A DNA stretch of 9,799 nt from JABFRZ01 sp036376275. Lineage in GTDB: Bacteria; Planctomycetota; UBA1135; GCA-002686595. Under the pieces are notes generated by a model that saw nothing but the letters and a program-made list of their open reading frames with translations, was not told the DNA's origin and made no database searches. The DNA is taken from assembly GCA_036376275.1 (NCBI GenBank), contig DASVAP010000243.1:1-9799 (forward strand), given 5' to 3'. The position numbers and the translations under genes were made by a program. Numbering within the stretch: position 1 is the stretch's first letter; every line of letters begins with the position of its first letter. Positions 1-6,498 of this stretch are shown piece by piece.

Positions 1-1021
1 GCCGCAGCTGCCCGCAGGCGGCGTCGCTCTCCAGGCCGCGCGACCAGCGCACGGTGGCGACGATGCCGGCCTCCTCCAGGGTGCGCTGGAAGCGTCCGGC
101 GGCCTCGGCGTCGGGGCGCGCGTAGGTCGCGTCGGCCACCGGGTTGTAGGGGATCAGGTTGACCGTCGCGCGCCGGCCGGCGAGGCGCGCGGCCAGGCGC
201 CGCGCGTGTCCGGGCGTGTCGTTCGTGCCGCCGAGCAGGACGTACTCGTAGGTGATCTCGCGCCCGGTCTTCTCGAACCAGAGATCACCCGCCGCCAGCA
301 CCTCGGCGATCGGGACGCCGTGCATGGCCGGCACCAGCTCCCAGCGCTGCTCGTCGTCCGGCGAGTGCAGCGAGATGGCGAGCTGGAAAGGCGGGTCGTC
401 CTCGGCGGCGCGGGCCAGGCGCTCGGGGAAGCCCACGGTCGAGACCGTGATCTTGCGCGCGCCGAGGCCCAGCTCGGCGCGCACGAAGGCCAGGGCCGCG
501 AGCACGTTCGCGTAGTTGAGCAGCGGCTCGCCGATGCCCATCACGACCGAGCGCGAGAGCGGCCCGAGGGCGCGCCCGAGCAGGTACTGCTCGACGATCT
601 CGTGGGCCTCCAGGTTGCGCACGAGCCCGTCCTTGCCCGAGGCGCAGAAGGGGCAGCGCACGGGGCAGCCGACCTGGCTCGAGACGCACAGCGTCGCGCC
701 CTTGCCGGGGGTGCGCGCGGGGATCCACACCGTCTCGACCGTGCGACCGTCGGGGAAGGCAACGAGCAGCTTGATCGTCCCGTCGGAGGCCGTGCGGCGC
801 GCGAGCTCGCGCGCGGCCAGCAGCGGCAGCTCGGCCGCCAGGGCCCGGCGCAGCGGCGCGGAGAGCGCGCTCATGCGCGCGTAGTCGAGCACGCCGCGCG
901 CGGTCGCCTCGCGCCGCACGATGCGCGCGTGGAAGGGCTTTCCGCCCAGCTCGGCCACGGCGCGCTCGGCCTCGGCCGGGGTGAGCGCGAAGAAGCTGCG
1001 GGCCGGGCCGGGCGTGCTCAC
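1..1021 (-). CDS. rlmN: 23S rRNA (adenine-C2)-methyltransferase RlmN, partial at its C-terminus
   Basis: Radical-SAM enzyme that methylates C2 of A2503 in 23S rRNA (family knowledge; also A37 of some tRNAs). Translated on the minus strand from a GTG at 1021-1019, it gives 340 residues before the window edge. The cluster motif CxxxCxxC is seen as CPVRCAFC (Cys119, 123, 126) inside the family signature CVSSQVGC. Cys112 and Cys336 (in DAACGQL) match the two catalytic cysteines of RlmN; Cys336 would be the one that is transiently methylated. The SAM-binding region VVMGIGEPLLNY and the stretch ISLHSPDD are also typical. Only a short tail should be missing beyond base 1. The GTG start overlaps the stop of the upstream DHH gene as GTGA, so translation is probably coupled. 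I see no Shine-Dalgarno sequence. Identity is nearly certain; the exact start is likely but not proven. Confidence 0.95.
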   Translation of the reverse strand, partial: MSTPGPARSFFALTPAEAERAVAELGGKPFHARIVRREATARGVLDYARMSALSAPLRRALAAELPLLAARELARRTASDGTIKLLVAFPDGRTVETVWIPARTPGKGATLCVSSQVGCPVRCPFCASGKDGLVRNLEAHEIVEQYLLGRALGPLSRSVVMGIGEPLLNYANVLAALAFVRAELGLGARKITVSTVGFPERLARAAEDDPPFQLAISLHSPDDEQRWELVPAMHGVPIAEVLAAGDLWFEKTGREITYEYVLLGGTNDTPGHARRLAARLAGRRATVNLIPYNPVADATYARPDAEAAGRFQRTLEEAGIVATVRWSRGLESDAACGQLR

Positions 1022-1968
1022 GGCTCGACCGCCGCGACGTGGCGGCGGAGCTGAGCCGCCACCTCGCGCGCGATGCGGCGTGCGTCCTCCAGCGAGCGCG
1101 CGTTGGCGCCCCCGACCGAGCGGTGCCCGCCGCCGCCGTGGCTCTCCATCACGGTCCCCAGGTGCACGCCCTCGGGTGGCGCGTTCCAGGGGTTCTGGCC
1201 GGCGGTCACGTGGAAGCCGCTGCGGGTCGGGATCACGCCCACGGCGTAGAGCGCGTCCTTGAAGTGGAAGAAGGAGGCGAAGCGCTCGCGCCGGATCTTG
1301 TTCGAGGAGGCGTCGTACAGCACCACGCCGGCCTCGGTCGAGTCGACCGTGGGCGGGAACTGGCGCAGGGCCAGGTCGCGGTTGCGCGCGGCGCGCTGGA
1401 AGGCGCGCTCGACGTCGGCGCGCGCGGCCAGGGCCGCGAGCGAGCCGTCGACCATGTCGCGTACCAGGCTGTCGGACCAGTCCGGGCCCGGGGCCGCCGC
1501 CAGGGCGCGCGAGATGCGCAGGGCCGGGTCGTCGCCGAACAGGGCCTGGTCGATCGAGTCGAAGCGCGCCGCGTCGATCACGTCGGACCAGCGCGCCATC
1601 TCCAGGAAGCGCTCGGGCGGCGTCAGGCCCCAGTGCGCGGCCGCGTGGCGCAGGAGGATCGGCGGGCACGAGGGCGAGGTCTCGTCCCACTGCCAGAACT
1701 CGCTCGGGGCGTACTGCGCGCGCAGCTCGGGCGTGAGGAAGGTGGTCGGGTGGTGGTCGAACCAGTAGAGGGCGCGCGGGTGGAAGTGGAAGTCGACGAT
1801 GGCGAAGCGCTGACCCTGCTGGAAGCCCTCCCAGTTCGCGCGCTGGTCGTAGTTGACTCCGACCCAGGCCGGCTCCTCGCCCCGCGTGCGCAGGCAGTGG
1901 GCCAGGATCGCGGCCGAGACCATGCCGTCGAAGTCCCGGTGGTAGTGGATCGTGAGGGAGGCGCTCAT
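1018..1968 (-). CDS. DHH/DHHA1-type phosphoesterase of unknown substrate
   Basis: A 316-residue protein with the layout of the DHH superfamily (RecJ, NrnA/Orn-like nanoRNases, cyclic dinucleotide phosphodiesterases). Seen directly: an N-terminal metal-binding motif HxDxDG (His10, Asp12, Asp14), an aspartate in FAIVDFHFH (Asp59), the name-giving Asp71-His72-His73, and a C-terminal DHHA1-like motif GGGGHRSVGGAN at about residues 276-289. Length fits the two-domain NrnA-like members. The family splits phosphodiester bonds with Mn2+; whether this one acts on short RNA, pAp or a cyclic dinucleotide cannot be read from the sequence, so no symbol is given. It begins at ATG 1968 without a Shine-Dalgarno sequence, 208 bp after clpX, from which it is separated by two inverted repeats. 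Its stop overlaps the rlmN start by four bases, so the two form a small operon. Soluble, with no signal peptide or membrane segment. Confidence 0.85.
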   Translation of the reverse strand: MSASLTIHYHRDFDGMVSAAILAHCLRTRGEEPAWVGVNYDQRANWEGFQQGQRFAIVDFHFHPRALYWFDHHPTTFLTPELRAQYAPSEFWQWDETSPSCPPILLRHAAAHWGLTPPERFLEMARWSDVIDAARFDSIDQALFGDDPALRISRALAAAPGPDWSDSLVRDMVDGSLAALAARADVERAFQRAARNRDLALRQFPPTVDSTEAGVVLYDASSNKIRRERFASFFHFKDALYAVGVIPTRSGFHVTAGQNPWNAPPEGVHLGTVMESHGGGGHRSVGGANARSLEDARRIAREVAAQLRRHVAAVEP

Positions 1969-1999
1969 CCTGGGGGCGCGGAGCTGGCCGCAACCCGGC

Positions 2000-2030
2000 T
2001 ACGGTAGCGGGCGATGGCGGGGGGGTGCCA
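2000..2030 (-). promoter_or_regulatory. Weak candidate promoter for the DHH-rlmN pair
   Basis: The minus strand reads TACCGT at 2006-2001, a TAnnnT -10 type box, within the small inverted repeat GCTAC/GTAGC. At 18 bp upstream there is only a poor -35 (TGGCAC). It would give a leader of roughly 30 bases before the ATG at 1968. Placement after the strong hairpin makes an independent promoter here sensible, but the sequence support is thin. Confidence 0.2.
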
Positions 2031-2088
2031 GGTGCGGGCGCGGGAAGGGGCGTCCCGGCGAGATGCCGGCGGGGAGCAGAGGCAACGG

Positions 2089-2136
2089 CGCCGCCCTCCT
2101 CCGGGCGGGCGAATGCCCGCCCGGAGGAGGGCGGCG
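2089..2136 (-). terminator. 22-bp perfect inverted repeat downstream of clpX
   Basis: Left arm 2089-2110 and right arm 2115-2136 are exact reverse complements around a four-base loop (GAAT on the plus strand, ATTC on the minus strand). The stem is nearly all G:C and contains the word CCTCCGGGCGGGC. It lies 40 bases past the clpX stop and 120 bases before the DHH start, so a transcription terminator for the tig-clpP-clpX block is the simplest reading. No U-tract follows on either strand, so it would not be a classical intrinsic terminator; an mRNA-stabilising hairpin or a dispersed palindromic repeat is also possible. The inverted repeat itself is certain; its role is not. Confidence 0.6.
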
Positions 2137-2158
2137 GTCACGCTGACGGCGCGATCAA

Positions 2159-2176
2159 TAGCCGATCTGCGATCGG

Positions 2177-2179
<3 letters not shown>
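2159..2179 (-). terminator. 9-bp stem-loop spanning the clpX stop codon
   Basis: TAGCCGATC (2159-2167) and GATCGGCTA (2171-2179) are exact reverse complements around a three-base loop. The clpX stop codon TAG forms the 5' end of the stem on the minus strand, so the hairpin starts at the last codon, and TTGATC follows. It could help end transcription or protect the clpX mRNA end, acting with the larger hairpin 20 bases further on. Confidence 0.45.
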
Positions 2180-3577
<1,398 letters not shown>

Positions 3578-3622
3578 GGGGGGACGGGACGGAGAGGGAA
3601 CGTGGGGACAGGACAGGGAGGA
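3578..3622 (-). promoter_or_regulatory. Pyrimidine-rich, G-poor leader of clpX
   Basis: On the minus (mRNA) strand 39 of these 45 bases are C or T, running right up to the clpX ATG with CCCCCC as the last six. There is no purine-rich Shine-Dalgarno sequence. C-rich, G-poor RNA is the kind of sequence that Rho or S1-type proteins bind, so it may influence how clpX is translated or how often transcription continues from clpP. The composition is seen; the role is inference. Confidence 0.4.
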
Positions 3623-3632
3623 CCCGCGTCCT

Positions 3633-3638
3633 ATTCTA
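3633..3638 (-). promoter_or_regulatory. Candidate -10 box for clpX (TAGAAT)
   Basis: The minus strand reads TAGAAT, five of six matches to TATAAT, in an unusually A/T-rich patch (GAATAGAATAGG) just after the clpP stop codon. No recognisable -35 stands 16-18 bp upstream. Transcription from it would start near 3626, giving a leader of about 50 bases. It would let clpX be expressed separately from clpP. Confidence 0.35.
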
Positions 3639-3645
3639 TTCGCTT

Positions 3646-4266
3646 CTAGGGGGATGGGGCCTTCTTCCCGGCCCGAGTGTCCACGATGTGGTCGATCAGG
3701 CCGAAGTCCTTGGACTCCTCGGGCGACAGGAAATTGTCGCGGTCGGTGGCCTTGTCGATCTCCTTCGAGCTCTTGCCCGTGTGGTAGGCAAGAATTTCCT
3801 CCAGGCGGCGCTTCGACTTCAGGATCTCCTCGACCTGGATCTCCATGTCGCGCGCCGTGCCCTGCACGCCGCCCCACGGCTGGTGGATCATCACCCGCGA
3901 GTTCGGCAGCGCGTAGCGCTTGCCCTTGGTGCCGCCGGCCAGCAGCACCGCCGCCATCGAGGCCGCCTGGCCGAGGCAGTAGGTGGCGATCTCCGGGTTG
4001 ACGAACTGCATCGTGTCGTAGATCGCGAGACCCGCCGTGACCGAGCCACCCGGGCTGTTGATGTAGACCGCGATGTCCTGGGAACGGTTGGCCTTGTCCA
4101 GGAACAGGAGCTGCGCCATGATCGCGTTCGCCACCTGGTCGTCGATCGGCGTGCCGATGAAGACGATGCGCTCCTCGAGCAGGCGCGAGTAGATGTCCAT
4201 CGAGCGCTCGCCGCGCCCGGTGCGTTCGATGACGTAGGGAATGAAGTAGCTGTGGGGGCCTTGCAT
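3646..4266 (-). CDS. clpP: ATP-dependent Clp protease proteolytic subunit ClpP
   Basis: Serine protease that forms a double heptameric barrel and degrades proteins fed by ClpX. At 206 residues the length is normal. The catalytic triad is complete: Ser103 (in GQAASMAA), His128 (in VMIHQPWG) and Asp177 (in DRDNFLS). The 25- and 49-residue spacings equal those of E. coli Ser97-His122-Asp171. The N-terminal part IPYVIERTGRGERSMDIYSRLL is the standard propeptide/axial-loop region, so the ATG at 4266 is preferred over the internal Met23. The oxyanion-hole motif INSPGGSV (69-76) is intact. The short tail RAGKKAPSP is not distinctive. clpP lies 238 bp downstream of tig and 68 bp upstream of clpX in the common tig-clpP-clpX order. 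A stem-loop followed by a promoter-like pair in the upstream gap suggests it can be transcribed independently of tig. No Shine-Dalgarno sequence precedes the start. Confidence 0.97.
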   Translation of the reverse strand: MQGPHSYFIPYVIERTGRGERSMDIYSRLLEERIVFIGTPIDDQVANAIMAQLLFLDKANRSQDIAVYINSPGGSVTAGLAIYDTMQFVNPEIATYCLGQAASMAAVLLAGGTKGKRYALPNSRVMIHQPWGGVQGTARDMEIQVEEILKSKRRLEEILAYHTGKSSKEIDKATDRDNFLSPEESKDFGLIDHIVDTRAGKKAPSP

Positions 4267-4343
4267 GCCGGTAGGCTCGCGCGTGAGGCTGCGGAGGGTC
4301 GGGGGGGTGCGCCGGACGGGCCGGCGCGGGGACGGTCGCGGGC

Positions 4344-4372
4344 TGTCTAAACGATCGCGGGGGCGGGTTCAA
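4344..4372 (-). promoter_or_regulatory. Candidate sigma70-type promoter for clpP
   Basis: On the minus strand TTGAAC (4372-4367) is followed after exactly 17 bp by TAGACA (4349-4344). The -35 matches TTGACA at four positions and the -10 matches TATAAT at three. The -35 sits inside a 6-bp inverted repeat (GCGGGT/ACCCGC, 4363-4379), which could act as an operator. Initiation near 4337 would give a leader of about 70 bases. It lies directly downstream of the stem-loop at 4380-4404, a sensible terminator-then-promoter arrangement. Confidence 0.35.
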
Positions 4373-4379
4373 CACCCGC

Positions 4380-4404
4380 ATCGAGCGCGCGTGGCGCGCT
4401 CGAT
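4380..4404 (-). terminator. 11-bp stem-loop between tig and clpP
   Basis: ATCGAGCGCGC (4380-4390) and GCGCGCTCGAT (4394-4404) are exact reverse complements around GTG. It lies 100 bases after the tig stop. On the minus strand it is followed by GCGGGTGTTGAACC, with no run of U, so termination would be partial or factor-assisted. Attenuation between tig and clpP is the likely role. Confidence 0.45.
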
Positions 4405-4504
4405 CGGCACGAGGGGATCCTACCCCGCTGCATCGACGGGAGGCGCGCGCGGGGTGCCGCGAGACCTGCCTGCGCCCGCGCTCCCGTGCCGCTTCGTCCG
4501 CCGC

Positions 4505-5875
4505 TCAGGCCGGCGCCTGGATCGCCGCCGAGGCGCGCAGGTAGCGCCGCACCTTGCGCTCCAGCAGCTCGAGCCCGAGCTGGCGCAGCAGGCCCTGGTC
4601 CTTGTAGTAGCGGGCCACCTCCTCGGGCGTGGTCCCGTTGCGCTGGGCGATCGAGGCGAGCTCGCCGGCCACGTCCTCCTGGGTGACCTTGAGCTCCTTC
4701 TGGCGCGCGATCTCCTCGATCAGGTACACGGCCCGCAGGGCCTTCTCGGCGCTGGTGCGGGCGCGCTCGCGCTCGCTCTCGGCGCGCTTCCTGGCCTCCT
4801 CCTCCGCGAGCCCTTGCTCCCTCAGACGCTCGATCAGCTCGGCCTGGTGGGCCTCGACCTGGTCCTGCACCAGCGGCTCCGGCAGCTCCATCGGGTGGGC
4901 CTCGAGCAGGCGCTCGAGCAGCTCGGCCTCGATGCGCTGCTCCTCGCCCTCGGCCTTGGCCGTGCGCATGCGCGCGCGCACGGCCTCGCGCAGGCTGGCC
5001 TCGTCGCTGGCCTCGAAGGCCTTGAACAGCTCCTCGTCCGAGGGCGGCACGATCCGCAGGACCTCGCCCAGGACGATGCGCACGCGTCCCTTGTCGCCGC
5101 GCGCCTCCTCGACCGGGAAGTTGGCCGGGAACTCCAGCTCGATCACGCGCTCGTCGCCGGCGCGCGCGCCCACCAGGGCCTCCTCGAAGGTCGCCGGATC
5201 GACGCCCACCGGCGGGTTCTTCGGGGCCAGGCGGATGCCCTCGCGCGAGAGGATGCTCTCCTCCGAGCCGGCGCGCAGGAAGTCGAGCTTGGCCACGCAC
5301 AGCCCGTCGGCCGCCAGGGGCTCGTCCCCGGCCGGCTCGGCGCGCGAGTTCGAGCGGCGGATCTCGGCCAGGGCGCGCTCCAGCTCCTCGTCGTCGACCG
5401 CGACGCTCTGGCCCGCGACCTCCAGGCCCTCGACCTGGCCCAGGGTCAGCTCGGGCCGCAGCAGGATCTCGAAGTCGAGGCTGTAGGGCTGGCCCTTCTC
5501 GGGCAGCTTGCCCTCCAGCGCGATGCGCGGGAAGGCGGCCGGGCGCAGCTCGTGCTCCTTCACCGCGCGCTCGTAGGCGTGCTGCAGGAAGTGCTCGAGC
5601 ACGTTCTTCTCGACCTCGGCGCCGAAGTGCTTCTCGAGCAACGGGCGCGGGGTCTTGCCGGGGCGGAAGCCCTTGAGCGAGACGCGCTGGGCCAGGCGCG
5701 CGAACTCCTGGCCGCGGGCGCGCTCCAGCTCGGCCGGCGCCAGGGTCATGGTGACCTGCGCCTTGCCCTTCTCCTTGGTCACCGCGACCTCGAGGCCCGG
5801 GTGGTGGTGCTCGTCGTGCGTGTGGGCGGCGGCGTGGGCGTGGGCGGCGTGGGAGTGGCTGGAGGCGCGCGACAT
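4505..5875 (-). CDS. tig: Trigger factor, ribosome-associated chaperone, with a histidine-rich N-terminus
   Basis: Chaperone that binds ribosomal protein uL23 at the exit tunnel and shields nascent chains. It is 456 residues against 432 in E. coli. The ribosome-binding signature is present as GFRPGKTP (69-76), followed by the middle FKBP-type domain (about 170-275) and the long helical, Glu/Arg-rich C-terminal arm. The FKBP part looks degenerate: the region matching E. coli EFEGG is replaced by SILS, so prolyl isomerase activity is doubtful (inference). Compared with E. coli the signature is shifted by 26 residues because of a low-complexity start containing nine histidines among residues 7-25. 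The ATG at 5875 is the only ATG in a suitable place; a GTG for Val32 would give a conventional N-terminus and is the main alternative. No Shine-Dalgarno sequence precedes either. It is the first gene of the tig-clpP-clpX block and diverges from the GNAT gene across 156 bp. Confidence 0.95.
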   Translation of the reverse strand: MSRASSHSHAAHAHAAAHTHDEHHHPGLEVAVTKEKGKAQVTMTLAPAELERARGQEFARLAQRVSLKGFRPGKTPRPLLEKHFGAEVEKNVLEHFLQHAYERAVKEHELRPAAFPRIALEGKLPEKGQPYSLDFEILLRPELTLGQVEGLEVAGQSVAVDDEELERALAEIRRSNSRAEPAGDEPLAADGLCVAKLDFLRAGSEESILSREGIRLAPKNPPVGVDPATFEEALVGARAGDERVIELEFPANFPVEEARGDKGRVRIVLGEVLRIVPPSDEELFKAFEASDEASLREAVRARMRTAKAEGEEQRIEAELLERLLEAHPMELPEPLVQDQVEAHQAELIERLREQGLAEEEARKRAESERERARTSAEKALRAVYLIEEIARQKELKVTQEDVAGELASIAQRNGTTPEEVARYYKDQGLLRQLGLELLERKVRRYLRASAAIQAPA

Positions 5876-5907
5876 GGGCGGTGGGCTGCGGGAAAGAAAA
5901 GCGCACC

Positions 5908-5937
5908 AGGCTAGCCGCGGGGCGGCGCGAGCGTCCA
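5908..5937 (-). promoter_or_regulatory. Candidate promoter for tig
   Basis: On the minus strand TGGACG (5937-5932) and TAGCCT (5913-5908) are 18 bp apart. The -35 matches TTGACA at four positions. The -10 is of the TAnnnT type and lies in the palindrome GGCTAGCC. The leader before the ATG at 5875 would be about 25 bases. The 9-mer GCTAGCCTG here recurs upstream of the FG-GAP gene at 9781-9789. Confidence 0.35.
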
Positions 5938-6017
5938 GCGACGCCCCGGCTCTTCGTGCGTTTCCGCGCCCGCGGGGAAGCGCGGCGCCGGCCGCGGGTC
6001 CGCGGGGCGGGCGCGGG

Positions 6018-6023
6018 TAGAGT
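6018..6023 (+). promoter_or_regulatory. Candidate -10 box for the GNAT-sirtuin pair, near-leaderless
   Basis: TAGAGT ends eight bases before the ATG at 6032, so transcription would start at or within a base or two of the start codon and the mRNA would be leaderless or nearly so. No -35 is visible 16-18 bp upstream in this G/C-only stretch. The absence of a Shine-Dalgarno sequence agrees with a leaderless message. Confidence 0.35.
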
Positions 6024-6031
6024 CTGCGCGC

Positions 6032-6487
6032 ATGAACCTGCGCCTGCGCACGATCGCCACGCGCGCCGAGGCCGAGGGCGTCGCGGCGCTGCTGGAGCAG
6101 GCCGTGCGCGAGGTGCTCGACGACCCGGACCAGCGCCCCGAGGAGGTCGCGCGCCGCACCCTGGCCCGCCTCGGCGGGGCGCGCGAGGCGCTGCTCGTGG
6201 TGGCCGAGCCGCGCGAGGTGGCGCGCCCCCTGGCGCTGGCCGCCAGCGCGCCCTTCGAGGACCCGCTGACGGGCGCGGCGCGGGCCCTGCTCGTCCTGCT
6301 CTACACCGACCCCTCGATCCGCCAGCGCGGCGTGGCGCGCGCCCTGGTCGGCGAGCTGCGCCGGGCCCTGGCCGCGCGCGGCGTGACCGAGCTGTGGGCG
6401 CGCGCGGCCCACAACGACGACGCCCTGATCTCGATGGGCGAGCGCTGGGGCTTCGTGCGCGTGTGGGAGCTGATGAGCGTGGAGTAG
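6032..6487 (+). CDS. GNAT-family N-acetyltransferase
   Basis: A 151-residue protein with the GNAT fold: transfer of an acetyl group from acetyl-CoA to an amine. The acetyl-CoA pyrophosphate-binding motif is seen as RQRGVA (97-102), preceded by the beta-strand ALLVLLYTDPSI and followed by the helix LVGELRRALAARGV. The C-terminal part has the usual strand LWARAAH, Asn128 in a position often occupied by a conserved Asn, and ERWGFVRV, which corresponds to the common Y-x-x-x-GF motif. The family is clear, but the substrate cannot be inferred from this sequence. It starts at ATG 6032 with a -10-like TAGAGT just upstream and no Shine-Dalgarno sequence. Only 11 bp separate it from the sirtuin gene, so both probably share a transcript, which makes a protein-lysine acetyltransferase role attractive but unproven. 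It diverges from tig. Strongly GC-biased codons, as in the sirtuin. Confidence 0.85.
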   Translation: MNLRLRTIATRAEAEGVAALLEQAVREVLDDPDQRPEEVARRTLARLGGAREALLVVAEPREVARPLALAASAPFEDPLTGAARALLVLLYTDPSIRQRGVARALVGELRRALAARGVTELWARAAHNDDALISMGERWGFVRVWELMSVE

Positions 6488-6498
6488 GGGCGCCCTCG

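Noticed and set aside
2014..2030. TGGCAC on the minus strand, resembling the -24 element of a sigma54 promoter
   Set aside because: The required GC of the -12 element at the fixed distance is absent; the sequence there is a run of C.
1969..2176. A structured small RNA or riboswitch between clpX and the DHH gene
   Set aside because: Only two simple hairpins are visible; no conserved riboswitch or known RNA motif was recognised.
3578..4381. The clpX frame stays open upstream through clpP, looking like a ClpP-ClpX fusion of over 700 residues
   Set aside because: The upstream part is the wrong frame of clpP (Arg/Pro/His-rich nonsense). ClpP itself is intact in another frame with all three catalytic residues, and the ClpX zinc domain begins right at the ATG at 3577.
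4265..5914. Long plus-strand open frame opposite tig (about 549 codons)
   Set aside because: Shadow of the GC-biased tig coding strand: low-complexity Leu/Gly/Arg/Ala content, no motif. The same applies to the long frames opposite clpX (2546-3565) and the DHH gene (1039-2007).
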